A DNA stretch of 64,000 bases from an uncultured bacterium (GTDB lineage: Bacteria; Cyanobacteriota; Vampirovibrionia; Gastranaerophilales; Gastranaerophilaceae). The notes below the pieces were generated by a model. It was not told where the DNA came from, searched no databases, and was given only the letters and a program-made list of their open reading frames with translations. A program made the position numbers and the translations under genes. The stretch spans positions 80,901-144,900 of the forward strand of contig CANENE010000002.1 of the NCBI GenBank assembly GCA_947428835.1. The letters run 5' to 3'. Shown here piece after piece: positions 34,101 to 43,281 of this stretch (positions are counted from its first letter, which is position 1; every line of letters starts with the position of its first letter).

Positions 34101-34729
34101 CTGCAGCGTATGCAGATAACAGCAGCGACGAAGTTTCAAAACATATGCTAAAAACTCTTTTGGCTTATGTATATCTTGAAGAAAAAAGCTATCTTAAAGC
34201 AATTGAAATTGCAACAGGAGAAATGCAATATTTCTCTTCCAAAAAGATTGCATTCGGGGCACTTTTGGCTTGGTATGTCAGCGCCGCAGCAACTGCCGGA
34301 AGCAAAGCTGATATGTATTGTATAGAAATTTGCGAAAAAGCGGTTAAAATATGTGAAAATGCTCAAAATAACAACTATTATTTCAAAATATTATTCCAGG
34401 AGCTTTTAGCTAAAGCTTATTTAAAATTAAATGACAAAGAAAATGCCAGAATGTATTGTGATTTGGCGCTTCAAAGCGCAAATGCAAACGAGCTTTTATA
34501 TCTGCAAGTCAGATTAAATGCGCTAAAAGTTGAAATTGCAAGAGAAAAACTTGCTCAGGAGCCTGAAAAATCAAAATATAACTATGCTCAAAATGTTATC
34601 AGAATGTACAATAGAACAATTGAGCTTGCAAAAAAACTTGAACTTGATAATTATGTTAAAAAGATAGAAAAAGAACTTACGTCTTTCAAGGCACATTGTC
34701 AGTTAAATCGTATAATAGAGGATAAATAA
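31178..34729 (+). CDS. Zinc-ribbon / cyclase-like / AAA ATPase / TPR regulator, 1183 aa
   Basis: Large multidomain cytoplasmic protein. Residues 3-70 contain three zinc ribbons (Cys pairs C3/C6 with C17/C20, C28/C31 with C42/C45, C53/C56 with C67/C70). Residues about 104-262 resemble a degenerate class III nucleotidyl-cyclase domain (LIFYIDFTNLEKIF; VIVSNGTYGKL; YKMIFLEQKP). A STAND/AAA-type ATPase follows with Walker A NAPRGAGKTHLLND near 292-305 and Walker B SVIFIIDDFDLID near 420-432. The remaining 550 residues are TPR-like helices. Cyclase-AAA-TPR fusions are known signalling proteins. The start is TTG at 31178, so that Cys3 follows at once; no ATG fits. plsC-like overlaps its stop by one base. 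Confidence 0.78.
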   Translation: MICPKCKSKVSKEDTVCKNCNLRLVFKCPRCGFPTRLGSVSCQKCGYTFVKFCPKCHSANYASSSTCRKCSYEFENENTTPIVENDTKEPDTSQKQETIVEEEITPLIFYIDFTNLEKIFEKYNKADFRQKVAENIKTTIKIVFGTTMEFVDSHTVKFTFNYSKSINMLVKINQFEVEFNKFNDILEKTLAATLTYKFAVSTLNEARDSKDNYIAQLKYGIDKDVIVSNGTYGKLNSDLSLIKISPDSYKMIFLEQKPVFEQSEDEKYDKALETILENISKPSNKTSLISLNAPRGAGKTHLLNDLYFRIGKSKLENTVVLYAQCSALTQVSPYGLIQSFFTRYFDFPLVLKEEFNQKNFEKKVLDKLGVDKMDEETLSTLANLIYPIKKDYFENILINKEITFKYMKDVFDCLRHKKSVIFIIDDFDLIDESSLSFLKYLVNEDYFERDSKMVVAYKNEQSATVYFQTNKLNNTNCLNISLRPFGITECKDYAKKILGQEAQVPVELLSDIALNAQGNIAYIEQIIEYLFEKRYFVSQNHVVMYKKPEEDFEIPKTLEQCFFERLDFLKSQSEEEYSFILVASLLGDKPDYTLLKNVFTYDDAMLFSVVEGLDKKGYLKRKFDDIYEFKNSLTWSYCYIRAKEDSSINSYTQKLLNELLRKTTTSPLICSILAQIAGENSLAFELWTRNLQYASYIGDTNIYIMAQKQSLILLENVKLDNFEFTKNNIMERLGKLLYEKNPVESMDYLTNVLVSAQKNDDINKIIDLSGFIVKSSYVLQDYSAVVEIVDNVLKYFVPDKKENKKELELQKVLIKTRKLKALLQLGLWEEIASLVNSEINPVLQKYLNIFSKNTIVSQNEIFSAWIESNIILAQSYAIQGSSLSFELISEIEKVIGKEKSPKTDYLKVNLAYATAIANTSKGYFKESDTILQNILKDYSYIIDSPALVSKWNIINIINKILKLDVETIKQELFEAAAYADNSSDEVSKHMLKTLLAYVYLEEKSYLKAIEIATGEMQYFSSKKIAFGALLAWYVSAAATAGSKADMYCIEICEKAVKICENAQNNNYYFKILFQELLAKAYLKLNDKENARMYCDLALQSANANELLYLQVRLNALKVEIAREKLAQEPEKSKYNYAQNVIRMYNRTIELAKKLELDNYVKKIEKELTSFKAHCQLNRIIEDK

Positions 34730-35559
34730 TGCAAACTATTGAAACTCCAAAACATCTATATAGTGACACTCCGCCGACAATATTAAGAAATAGGGTTGAA
34801 AAGTTTAGAACCGCAAAAGATAATCCTTTTTGGATTATGATTGCTGATTATGTTTTTTGGAAGATGGTTAGAAAAAGATTTTATTCTTTTATGTATAAAG
34901 GGATAAGTAACCTTGAAAAAAGAGACAAGACAAAAGCTATTATATTCTATGCAAATCACAACAATTGGTGGGATGGAATAGTTGGTTATAACATTGTAAG
35001 AAGGGTGATGAAAGGAAGGCTTCGTCTTATGATTGAAGAGATGAACAGATTTCCCCTTTTTCAATACATAGGCTGTTTTCCCGTTAACAAAAAAAGTCCG
35101 CAAGATGCCATAAAAGCTCTTAAATATGCTGCAACTACTTTGGATAAACCCGATGTTAATTTTTGGCTCTTTCCACAGGGAATTATAAGGCCCCCTCACT
35201 ATAGACCCGAAGTTTTTCAAACGGGACTTGCTTATTTGGTCGAAAAAGCTGTTAAAAATTTTGGAGGAGTCAATATTTGTCCTGTTAGTGTTAATTATTC
35301 TTTTTTAAGACAGGATAAACCTGAAATTATACTTGAATTTGGCGAAGTTAAAAGTTTTAGAGAATTTAATTTAGACAGAAAAGAATTTTGTCATAAATTA
35401 GAGCGTGAATTCGAGCAATTGCAGGATAATCAGCAAAAGCAAATATCATCAGGTAATTTCGAAGGATATCAATATTTGTACAAAGACAATCTGAGCTGGT
35501 GGCGCGATATTGAAAGAAGACTTAAAAATATCGGAATGAAAGACGACAACAAGCAATAA
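34729..35559 (+). CDS. PlsC-like 1-acyl-glycerol-phosphate acyltransferase
   Basis: Acyltransferase of the glycerophosphate family, probably lysophosphatidate or another lysolipid acylation at the membrane. The HX4D catalytic motif is YANHNNWWDGIVGY (near residue 79-84), the FPQGIIRPP block is the FPEGTR-like motif III, and CPVSVNYSF matches motif IV. The 276 residues are slightly long for PlsC, with an N-terminal membrane-associated stretch (FWIMIADYVFWKMV) and a C-terminal polar tail. It is translationally coupled to the giant AAA gene. Whether it is the sole PlsC cannot be told from here. Confidence 0.85.
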   Translation: MQTIETPKHLYSDTPPTILRNRVEKFRTAKDNPFWIMIADYVFWKMVRKRFYSFMYKGISNLEKRDKTKAIIFYANHNNWWDGIVGYNIVRRVMKGRLRLMIEEMNRFPLFQYIGCFPVNKKSPQDAIKALKYAATTLDKPDVNFWLFPQGIIRPPHYRPEVFQTGLAYLVEKAVKNFGGVNICPVSVNYSFLRQDKPEIILEFGEVKSFREFNLDRKEFCHKLEREFEQLQDNQQKQISSGNFEGYQYLYKDNLSWWRDIERRLKNIGMKDDNKQ

Positions 35560-35561
35560 CT

Positions 35562-38500
35562 ATGACCTTTGAAAAACTAAATGAGGAAATAAAGTTTGAT
35601 TGTCTAAATCAATTTCTTAATTCCAACAATACAGGGAAGATTTCGTTATCGGGGCTTTTGGCACCCTTTGATTTGCTTTTGGTTAATTCAATTATAAAGA
35701 ATGGCAAAAAGGTTCTTTTTGTAGCGCCTGATGAGCAGTTTGCCTTAAAATATCAAAAAGATTATAATAATCTTTTTTTGGCTGAAAGTGTGGTTTTTCC
35801 GGCACAGGAAATCAGTCCCTATAGTGAGCTTGACAATAACTACTATATTTACAAAGAACAAATTAATATAATTTTAAATAAGCCTGATTTGGTTTTTACT
35901 TATCCGAAGAGCTTGCTCGAAAAATTTACTGATATAGATTTTTTCAAAAATAATTTAATTCAATTTAACAAAGAAGAAAATTTTGACTATGCAAAAATTG
36001 CAAAAAAATTAACCTTGCTTGGCTATAAAAGAGTCACAAATGTGGTTGATGTTGGCGAATTTTCCTTAAGAGGGGATATTTTAGACATTTATAGTTTAGA
36101 TGACAATCCAATCAGGATTGAATTTTTCGCTGATACTATTGAAGATATCAGATATTTTAACCCTCATACACAAAAAAGCTTTAAAAAAGCACAAAACGCG
36201 ACAATTTATCCTTTATATAAATTCATTTTGGATGATAATAAAAAGAATGATTTCAAAAAAGAAATTGAAAATATAAAAGCAGCCGATGGTTTTTTGGGGG
36301 AAGAAAAGGAGCTTTTTTTGAAAATCAAAAATGAGCTTCTTGAAAAAATAGAAGAAACCGGATACTTTGAAGGGGTAGAATATTTTGAAGGAATTATAAA
36401 TAAAAATTTAAAAGATACGTTGTCATTTTTTAAAGACTATGTTGTTGTTTTTAAAGAAAGTTCTCAAATACTATCAAAGCTTGAAAATATTGATAGTGAC
36501 TATAAAAATCAATATACATCAAATATTCAATTTAATCTAAAGATGCCATTAGACATTTTAAATCATACGGAATTTTCTTATATAAAAAAAGAACTAAAGA
36601 AATATAAGCTAGTAGGGCTTGATAATTTCTTTGAATTTAGTGATGATGCTTTTGATAAAATTATTGAATTTAATTTATCCCTGCCTCCTGTTTTTTATTC
36701 TGATGTTGAAAAAATAGCGGATTTTATAAAAAATATGCTCAAAGACGATTTTGAAATAGTAATCTGTTCTAATTATACAAACCGTCTGAAAGAAATTTTG
36801 AATGAAAATGAAATATATTCCGAAAAAATTTCTTATCTACAGGATATTTCTTTTTCGGGTTCTATTTGCCAAGATGAAAAAATTTCAAAAAATAAAATTG
36901 TTTTTTTGACAGACAAAGAGCTTTTTTCTAAGCACACAAGAGATATTACAATTAAAAAATATTATTCAAATAAATCTTCAAAAGATTATATTGATTCAAT
37001 AGATGATATTAAAGAAGGTGAATATGTTGTCCATTCTATTCACGGGATTGGTATTTATAACGGCCTTACAAAGCAGGAATTAGATGGAAATGTAAAAGAT
37101 TATTTAGAAATTCAGTTTTTTGGAGGCGATAAGCTTTTTATGCCGGCAGAACAGATTAATATGCTATGCCGCTATAGAGGAAGCGCTATTAAGCCAAAAT
37201 TATCCAAAATGGGTGGAAGCGCTTGGGAAAGCACTAAAGCAAAAGCCAAAAAAGAAGTGGAACTTATCGCTTATGACCTGCTTGATTTATATGCAAAAAG
37301 AAGTGCGGCTGATGGAATCAATTTTGAAGTTGATACTCCGTGGCAGGCTGAAATGGAAGATAATTTTGAATACACAGAAACCCAAGATCAAATGAAGGCC
37401 ATTGTTGAAGTTAAAAAGGATATGGAAAATATCAAGCCGATGGATAGATTGATATGCGCAGACGTTGGCTTTGGAAAAACAGAAATTGCTCTAAGAGCAA
37501 TATTTAAAGCTATAATGAGCGGATATCAGGCGGCTTTTATTGCGCCAACTACAATACTAACCATGCAGCATTTTGAAACCTTAAAAGAAAGATTTGACCC
37601 TTTTCAGGTAAAAGTTGCGCTTTTAAACAGATTTTGTTCCAAAAAAGAACAAAAAGAAACAGTTGAAAAAATAAATAATGGTGAAATTGATATCGTTATT
37701 GCAACCCACAGGCTTCTATCGGACGATATTAATTTTAAAAAACTCGGGCTTTTAGTGATAGATGAAGAGCATAAATTTGGAGTGCGGCATAAAGAAAAGC
37801 TCAAAGAATTCAGAGAAAATATAGATGTTTTATCTTTAAGCGCAACTCCCATTCCAAGAACACTTAATATGGCGCTATCGGGTATTAAAGATTTGTCTGT
37901 TATAAATACTCCCCCAAAAAACAGGCTTCCTGTGAAAACATATGTAGGGCAATATAGCGAAACCTATGTAAAAAATGCGATAAATCAGGAAATTCAAAGA
38001 GAAGGACAAGTTTTTTATCTTTATAACAGAGTCGAAACTATCGAAAATTTTAAACAAAAACTTTCTAAAATTGTCCCGAATGCAAGAATTGAAATTGCTC
38101 ACGGGCAAATGAGTGAAAAAGTTCTTGAAGAAACTATGACAAGATTTGCAATGAAAGAATTTGACATATTATTGTGTACGACAATAATTGAATCCGGGCT
38201 TGATATTCCAAATGCAAATACAATAATAATCCATGATGCAGACAGATTCGGCCTAGCGCAATTATACCAATTAAGAGGCAGAGTCGGAAGGTCTGACAGA
38301 CAAGCATATTGCTATTGTTTTTATAAAAAATCAAAAGAATTAAATGATGAAGCAGTTAAGAGATTAAATGCAATTAAAGATTTTTCAAGCCTTGGAAGCG
38401 GCTATAAAATAGCTCTTCGCGATATTGAAATAAGAGGAGTTGGAAATATCTTGGGCGAAAGACAGCACGGTCAAATGCAAAATGTCGGTTTTGATACATA

Positions 38501-39068
38501 TTGCAGCCTTTTAAAAGAATGTATTGAAGATATTGAATTTAAAAGAAATAATTCCCCATACAAAGAAAGAAAAGAAAAAGTTACCCCTGCAGTTATTGAC
38601 ATAAGTGCTGAAGCATATATTCCGGATGATTGGGCACCAACATATGAGCAAAAAATTCTTGAATATAAAAGATTGTCTGATGTTACAACAATTTCCGAAT
38701 TGAATGATATGGAATTGAATTTTAAAGACAGATTTTCAAAGATTCCCGAATGTGTGTTAAATTTAATTAAGCTAATAAAATTAAGAATTCTTGCAACGAA
38801 TGCCAATGTTTCTCTTGTTCGCAGCCAAGGGAATCAAATTAGAATTTATATTCCATATGAAAAAGCGGAATGGAATCTTTTAAAGGCTAAAATAAATCCC
38901 AAAATTACCCAATATTTCAGCTATAGTGTGCAATTAAAACAAAATAAAAACACAAAAGGGCTTTTGCTTATGAACAAAAGTGAAGATGATTTTGCTGAAA
39001 TATTTAACAAATTGGCTGATTTGTTTTATTATATATCTGAAGTAGTTTTAAGTTTTAAGAACAAATAA
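35562..39068 (+). CDS. mfd: Transcription-repair coupling factor
   Basis: DNA translocase that pushes stalled RNA polymerase off damaged DNA and recruits UvrA. In order: UvrB-homology region with LRGDILDIYSLDD and IRIEFFADTIEDIRYF; CarD-like RNAP-interaction domain near 480-560 (EGEYVVHSIHGIGIYNGL); SF2 helicase motifs ADVGFGKTEIALRA (Walker A), APTTILTMQHF, VIATHRLLS, VIDEEHKFGV (DEEH box), LSATPIPRTLNMALSG; and motif VI QLRGRVGRSDRQAYCY. The TRCF C-terminal domain follows. The 1168-residue length is typical. It is 2 nt downstream of the plsC-like gene and in a plus-strand run. Confidence 0.97.
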   Translation: MTFEKLNEEIKFDCLNQFLNSNNTGKISLSGLLAPFDLLLVNSIIKNGKKVLFVAPDEQFALKYQKDYNNLFLAESVVFPAQEISPYSELDNNYYIYKEQINIILNKPDLVFTYPKSLLEKFTDIDFFKNNLIQFNKEENFDYAKIAKKLTLLGYKRVTNVVDVGEFSLRGDILDIYSLDDNPIRIEFFADTIEDIRYFNPHTQKSFKKAQNATIYPLYKFILDDNKKNDFKKEIENIKAADGFLGEEKELFLKIKNELLEKIEETGYFEGVEYFEGIINKNLKDTLSFFKDYVVVFKESSQILSKLENIDSDYKNQYTSNIQFNLKMPLDILNHTEFSYIKKELKKYKLVGLDNFFEFSDDAFDKIIEFNLSLPPVFYSDVEKIADFIKNMLKDDFEIVICSNYTNRLKEILNENEIYSEKISYLQDISFSGSICQDEKISKNKIVFLTDKELFSKHTRDITIKKYYSNKSSKDYIDSIDDIKEGEYVVHSIHGIGIYNGLTKQELDGNVKDYLEIQFFGGDKLFMPAEQINMLCRYRGSAIKPKLSKMGGSAWESTKAKAKKEVELIAYDLLDLYAKRSAADGINFEVDTPWQAEMEDNFEYTETQDQMKAIVEVKKDMENIKPMDRLICADVGFGKTEIALRAIFKAIMSGYQAAFIAPTTILTMQHFETLKERFDPFQVKVALLNRFCSKKEQKETVEKINNGEIDIVIATHRLLSDDINFKKLGLLVIDEEHKFGVRHKEKLKEFRENIDVLSLSATPIPRTLNMALSGIKDLSVINTPPKNRLPVKTYVGQYSETYVKNAINQEIQREGQVFYLYNRVETIENFKQKLSKIVPNARIEIAHGQMSEKVLEETMTRFAMKEFDILLCTTIIESGLDIPNANTIIIHDADRFGLAQLYQLRGRVGRSDRQAYCYCFYKKSKELNDEAVKRLNAIKDFSSLGSGYKIALRDIEIRGVGNILGERQHGQMQNVGFDTYCSLLKECIEDIEFKRNNSPYKERKEKVTPAVIDISAEAYIPDDWAPTYEQKILEYKRLSDVTTISELNDMELNFKDRFSKIPECVLNLIKLIKLRILATNANVSLVRSQGNQIRIYIPYEKAEWNLLKAKINPKITQYFSYSVQLKQNKNTKGLLLMNKSEDDFAEIFNKLADLFYYISEVVLSFKNK

Positions 39069-39097
39069 ATATTATTCATAAATATAAGGAGGAAAAA

Positions 39098-40240
39098 ATG
39101 AAGTTTACAAAGTTAGCACTTACCGTTTTGTGTTCAACATTACTATTTTGTGCCTGTACAAAAAACAGCGATGTTGTCATTAAAGTTAACGATAAGGAAA
39201 TAACCAGACAAGAATATGATGCAGATTTTGACAGAATCAAAAATGTACAGATGCAGAATCTGCCAAAAGAGCTTCAAAAGAAAGATAGCTACCCCATGCT
39301 TACTTTGAAAGAAAGATATACAAATGACATAATTGTAAGAACTCTTTTAGCGCAGGATTTTGAAAAAAGAAATATTACTGCAACAAAAGAAGAAATCGAT
39401 GCTAAAAAAGAACAAATAGCAAAACAAATCGGTTCTAAAGAACAACTTGAAAAAGTTTTGAAAGATAATAAAATATCTCAAGAAAAATTCGACAGCGACA
39501 TGGAAGCAGAAGTTAAAATGGATAAGCTCGTTGACCAGGTTGTAAAAGTTAAAGTATCTGATTCTGATATTGAAAAGTTCTATAGAGAAAATAAGGCTCA
39601 ATTTAATGTACCTGAAAGGGTTTTAGTTTCACATATTCTAATTGATACAAATCCTGAAAATATCAAAAGAGCAATAGTAGATGCTGATAAAGAAGCAAAA
39701 CTTTCTTCAGCTAATATTGATGAAAAAGTAAAAGCAGAAATTGAAAAGAAACAACAACTGGCAAAAGAAGTTCTTGCAAAAGCGCAAAAAAATCCCAAGG
39801 ATTTTGCAAAGCTTGCAAAACAATACTCCCAAGACCCTCAAAGTGCTGAAAAAGGCGGAGATTTGGGCTATATCACAAAAGAACAAATGGTAAAAGAGTT
39901 CTCCGATGCAGCATTTACTAGAAAACCTGGAGTAGTAGGGCCACTTGTTAAAACACAATTTGGAGAACATATTATCCTTGTTAAAGAAAAACAAGCTGCA
40001 GGCCAGCAGCCCCTATCAAAAGTTAAAGGTGATCTTCGTAATTATTTAACCCAGCAAAAGAAATTTGAAGGTGTGCAAAAATATGTTGAAGATTTGAAAA
40101 AATCGGCCGATATTGAATATGTTGATGAAAAAGTCAGCCCAAGATATCTAAAAAAACAAATTGATGAAGCTATTCAAAAGCAAGTTGCCGAGCAAAAGAA
40201 AAAAGAAGCAAAAGAAAAAGGCAAAAGCGAAGAAAAGTAG
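39098..40240 (+). CDS. Peptidyl-prolyl isomerase lipoprotein, PrsA/SurA-like
   Basis: Exported foldase. The signal ends TLLFCACTKNS; C20 is the probable lipidated cysteine. A SurA-type N-terminal helical region (about 30-160) is followed by a parvulin-type PpiC domain (about 170-295: VLVSHILIDTN, FAKLAKQYSQDPQSAEKGGDLGYITKEQMVKEF, GPLVKTQFGEHIILV). The C-terminal 80 residues are Lys/Glu-rich. The protein has one PPIase domain and 380 residues, like PrsA rather than two-domain SurA. Start at the ATG behind AAGGAGGAAA. It follows mfd by 29 nt and ends before a strong terminator. Confidence 0.88.
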   Translation: MKFTKLALTVLCSTLLFCACTKNSDVVIKVNDKEITRQEYDADFDRIKNVQMQNLPKELQKKDSYPMLTLKERYTNDIIVRTLLAQDFEKRNITATKEEIDAKKEQIAKQIGSKEQLEKVLKDNKISQEKFDSDMEAEVKMDKLVDQVVKVKVSDSDIEKFYRENKAQFNVPERVLVSHILIDTNPENIKRAIVDADKEAKLSSANIDEKVKAEIEKKQQLAKEVLAKAQKNPKDFAKLAKQYSQDPQSAEKGGDLGYITKEQMVKEFSDAAFTRKPGVVGPLVKTQFGEHIILVKEKQAAGQQPLSKVKGDLRNYLTQQKKFEGVQKYVEDLKKSADIEYVDEKVSPRYLKKQIDEAIQKQVAEQKKKEAKEKGKSEEK

Positions 40241-40260
40241 AAATTAAAAACAGAATAATA

Positions 40261-40296
40261 TTTGCCCTTGATTTATAATCTAAGGGCAAATTTTTT
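40261..40296 (+). terminator. Intrinsic terminator
   Basis: TTTGCCCTT (40261-40269), a 12-nt loop, AAGGGCAAA (40282-40290), then six Ts. It ends the mfd/PPIase transcript 21 nt after the PPIase stop and just before rfaE2, whose ribosome site lies right after the T-run. Confidence 0.85.
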
Positions 40297-40313
40297 AAAA
40301 AGGAATTAAATTT

Positions 40314-40784
40314 ATGGCAAAAGTTGTAAAAAAAGAAGAATTAAAGTGTCTGAAAGAAAAATTAAAAAAAGAGAATAAAAAAATAGTTTTTACAAACGGA
40401 TGTTTTGATATACTCCATGTCGGGCACACAAGATATTTAAAGAAATCCGCTCATTTTGGCGATATATTGATTGTCGGTTTAAATTCTGATAGTTCAATTA
40501 AAAAGCTTAAAGGCGAAAATCGTCCCATAAATAATGAAAATGATAGAGCAGAAATTCTGTGTGAATTAAATTTTGTAGATTATGTTGTAATTTTTGATGA
40601 ATTGTCGCCATCTTGTATATTGGAAGAATTAAAGCCTGATATTTATACAAAAGGAGCTGATTATAATATGCAAAATCTCCCTGAAGCTGAAGTTGCAATA
40701 AAAAATAATATAAAAGTTGAATTTGTAACCTTGGTTGAAGGCAAATCTACAACGAATGTTGTTGAAAAAATAAAAAATAAATAA
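40314..40784 (+). CDS. rfaE2: D-glycero-beta-D-manno-heptose 1-phosphate adenylyltransferase
   Basis: Nucleotidyltransferase (HldE C-terminal-domain type) making ADP-heptose, the LPS inner-core precursor. The 156-residue stand-alone protein contains VFTNGCFDILHVGHTRYLKKS with the HxGH motif (TNGCFDILHVGH), VGLNSDSSIKKLKGENRPIN and KPDIYTKGADYNMQNLPEAEVA. The kinase half (rfaE1/HldA) is not fused and not in the window. It sits between the terminator and lpxD, 81 nt upstream of the lpx genes, so it may have its own promoter within or before the terminator region. A glycerol-3-phosphate or ethanolamine cytidylyltransferase-like role is unlikely given the motif context. Confidence 0.88.
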   Translation: MAKVVKKEELKCLKEKLKKENKKIVFTNGCFDILHVGHTRYLKKSAHFGDILIVGLNSDSSIKKLKGENRPINNENDRAEILCELNFVDYVVIFDELSPSCILEELKPDIYTKGADYNMQNLPEAEVAIKNNIKVEFVTLVEGKSTTNVVEKIKNK

Positions 40785-40796
40785 TTTGTTACAAAG

Positions 40797-40826
40797 ATGA
40801 CAAAAGCACGATAGTTGATATACAAT
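40797..40826 (+). promoter_or_regulatory. Predicted promoter of lpxD-lpxC-fabZ-lpxA
   Basis: ATGACA (40797-40802), an 18-nt spacer, TACAAT (40821-40826); each hexamer misses consensus once. The predicted start is about 40833, giving a leader of about 33 nt before the lpxD ATG. Confidence 0.5.
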
Positions 40827-40865
40827 AATTAATACAGCAAATAGCAAATAGAAGGTAATAAAGGT

Positions 40866-41969
40866 ATGGCAAAGTACACTCTTGAACAATTAGCTCAGCT
40901 AACAAACGGCATATTAACAAAAAAAGAGGACGTTGAAATTACAAAAGTAGCGCCTCCAAAGCTTGCCGATGTTAACACTCTTGCACTTGCAATGAATGAA
41001 GAAGAAATTGAAAATTTAGGCAGTTGCAAAGCAAAAGCAGCACTTGTTCCTTTAGGTGTTAATTTTGAAAATATATCAACTATTGAAGTGGAACGTCCAA
41101 GACTTGCTTTTATGAAGCTTTTAAATGCTTTTTATGTCGGTCCTGATGCTCCAAGAGAAATTCATCCGACTGCTGTTATTGAACCAACTGCTAAAATTGG
41201 CAAAAACGTTTCAATCGGAGCAAATGTTTATATCTCAAATAATGCAGAAATTGGCGATAATACTGTTTTAAAACCAAATGTATATATAGGCAAAGAAGCA
41301 AAAATCGGCTCAGACTGCTTGTTTCACCCTGGTGTCAATATTGGCGATTTTGTACAAGTTGGTAACCGCTGTATAATTCATCATGGTGCAAGTCTTGGTG
41401 CGGATGGATTTTCTTTTGTAACCGAATCTCCAAATAATATTGAACAGGCAAGAAAAGAAGGTGCGATTAAAGAAGCTAATGCTGAAGTTAAAGTATTTAA
41501 AATACCATCGCTTGGAGCAGTTACTGTAGGAGATGATGTTGAAATCGGCGCAAATACGACAATAGATAGAGGAACAATAGAAAATACAATAATAGGTGAT
41601 CAAACAAAAATTGATAATTTAGTTATGATTGGCCACAATTGTAAAATTGGAAAAGCTTGTACAATTGTTTCGCAAGTTGGTATTGCAGGAAGTTGTATAA
41701 TAGGTGACAGAGTAGTAATTGCAGGACAAGCAGGTCTTAAAGACCACGTTGAAATTGGAGATGATTCAATAATTCTTGCTAAAGCAGGGATTACCAAATC
41801 ATTTCCCAAAAAATCAGTCGTTATGGGAGCCCCCGGTGTTCTTCGTAAAGACTTTATTAAAAGACTTAAATACCTTGATGAAGCTGAAGTCATGGTGCAA
41901 AAATACAAAAAATATCAGCATTTGTTAGAAGATTATGAGAAATTTTTAAATGAAGACGGTAAAATCTAG
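40866..41969 (+). CDS. lpxD: UDP-3-O-acylglucosamine N-acyltransferase
   Basis: Third step of lipid A synthesis. The N-terminal uridine-binding domain (about 1-105) precedes a left-handed beta-helix of hexapeptide repeats ([53 protein letters not shown]), and the catalytic His lies in [21 protein letters not shown] and GADGFSF mark the acyl-ACP site. A C-terminal helix (about 345-367) ends the protein. 367 residues is typical. lpxC starts 20 nt before its stop in another frame, so the four lpx/fab genes form a tight operon. Confidence 0.96.
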   Translation: MAKYTLEQLAQLTNGILTKKEDVEITKVAPPKLADVNTLALAMNEEEIENLGSCKAKAALVPLGVNFENISTIEVERPRLAFMKLLNAFYVGPDAPREIHPTAVIEPTAKIGKNVSIGANVYISNNAEIGDNTVLKPNVYIGKEAKIGSDCLFHPGVNIGDFVQVGNRCIIHHGASLGADGFSFVTESPNNIEQARKEGAIKEANAEVKVFKIPSLGAVTVGDDVEIGANTTIDRGTIENTIIGDQTKIDNLVMIGHNCKIGKACTIVSQVGIAGSCIIGDRVVIAGQAGLKDHVEIGDDSIILAKAGITKSFPKKSVVMGAPGVLRKDFIKRLKYLDEAEVMVQKYKKYQHLLEDYEKFLNEDGKI

Positions 41970-42795
41970 TTTTAAAGTAAATGGCGCAGGACTTATGTCA
42001 GGGGCTCCCGTTGAGCTTGAAATTAAGCCATCAGATGAAAAAGGTATTCGTTTTTATATAAACGATGGAGTTGTAGAAGCAAAGCTTGAAAATGTTGTAT
42101 CTACAGAGCATTGCGTAGTGCTTGCTGATGTTGAAGTGGGTGCTGCAAGAAAAATTGCACTTATTGAACATTTTATGGCAGCTTGTGCAATATTAGAAAT
42201 TGATGCATTGGATGTTTATTTTAGTTCAGAAGGCTTTGAAATGCCAATTTTTGATGGAAGCGCCAAGGTTTGGATAGAAAAATTTAATGAAGTTGGTTTT
42301 GATGGTGAAAGCGAACCTGTTGAGCAATTTGATGGTCTTTTGGTTTATAACAATAATAATTCAAGTCTTATTGTTTCCCAAAATAACAAGAACAATCAAG
42401 ATAAGCCCACAAATATTACATATATGGTAAACTACAGACACCCTGATTTAGAAAACAAGTGGGCTGCATTAAACATTGATGAAAACCTAAATGAAATTAT
42501 TGAAGCAAGGACATTTGGTTATTTAAGTGATCTTGATAAATTACAGGCTGCAGGTTTTTCAAAAGGTGTAACCATTGAAAATACACTTGGTTTAAAAGAT
42601 GATGGTGGCTATACCAGTGAATTAAGGTCAAAAAGCGAACCTATCAAGCATAAAATATTAGATATTATAGGTGATTTTTATTTGACAGGATATAATCCTT
42701 TAAAAATGAAAGCAAATATTCTTGTTAAAGAAGCAGGCCACGCTATTCATATAGAATGTGCCAAAACATTAAAACAAATTTTAGATAGAAAATAA
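41950..42795 (+). CDS. lpxC: UDP-3-O-acyl-N-acetylglucosamine deacetylase
   Basis: Zinc amidase catalysing the committed step of lipid A synthesis. The metal site is [15 protein letters not shown] (H74) plus [15 protein letters not shown] (His/Asp pair in HKILDIIGD). [22 protein letters not shown] (the F-DGSA block) and [15 protein letters not shown] are family blocks. The 281 residues are a little shorter than the usual 300-305. It overlaps lpxD by 20 nt and precedes fabZ. Confidence 0.96.
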   Translation: MKTVKSSFKVNGAGLMSGAPVELEIKPSDEKGIRFYINDGVVEAKLENVVSTEHCVVLADVEVGAARKIALIEHFMAACAILEIDALDVYFSSEGFEMPIFDGSAKVWIEKFNEVGFDGESEPVEQFDGLLVYNNNNSSLIVSQNNKNNQDKPTNITYMVNYRHPDLENKWAALNIDENLNEIIEARTFGYLSDLDKLQAAGFSKGVTIENTLGLKDDGGYTSELRSKSEPIKHKILDIIGDFYLTGYNPLKMKANILVKEAGHAIHIECAKTLKQILDRK

Positions 42796-42809
42796 TAAGG
42801 AAAACAGCA

Positions 42810-43259
42810 ATGGAAACAAACGTAATCGAGCCAATCACTTTAGACTATGCTCAAATTTTAGAGATGCTTCCTCATAGATACCCGTTTTTATTAGTAGATA
42901 GAATAACAGAATGTGTTCCGGGCAAATATTCAAAGGGCTATAAAAATGTAAGCTTCAATGAACCTTTTTTCCAAGGGCATTTTCCAAATAACCCTATAAT
43001 GCCTGGTGTGTTGCAAATTGAAGCATTGGCTCAGACTTCTGCTCCAATTTTAATGACAATGGCACAATACAAAGGAAAATTAACTTTATTTGCCGGTGTT
43101 GAAAATGCTAAATTCAAAAATATAGTTCGCCCTGGAGATAAACTTGAAATGGAAACAGAATGCTTAAAGGTTAAAGGCCCTATTGCAAAATGTTTAGGGC
43201 GTTCTTTTGTGGATGGCAAACTCTGCACAGAAGCAACTTTAACTGTAGCATTGAAGTAA
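42810..43259 (+). CDS. fabZ: 3-hydroxyacyl-[ACP] dehydratase
   Basis: Hot-dog-fold dehydratase of fatty-acid elongation, often placed with lpx genes because both pathways use 3-hydroxyacyl-ACP. The 149 residues include [16 protein letters not shown], the catalytic His in [22 protein letters not shown] (H57) and Glu in the same block (E71), and [15 protein letters not shown]. It lies 14 nt after lpxC. Confidence 0.97.
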   Translation: METNVIEPITLDYAQILEMLPHRYPFLLVDRITECVPGKYSKGYKNVSFNEPFFQGHFPNNPIMPGVLQIEALAQTSAPILMTMAQYKGKLTLFAGVENAKFKNIVRPGDKLEMETECLKVKGPIAKCLGRSFVDGKLCTEATLTVALK

Positions 43260-43281
43260 ATTTAAGAAAGAAGATAACAAA

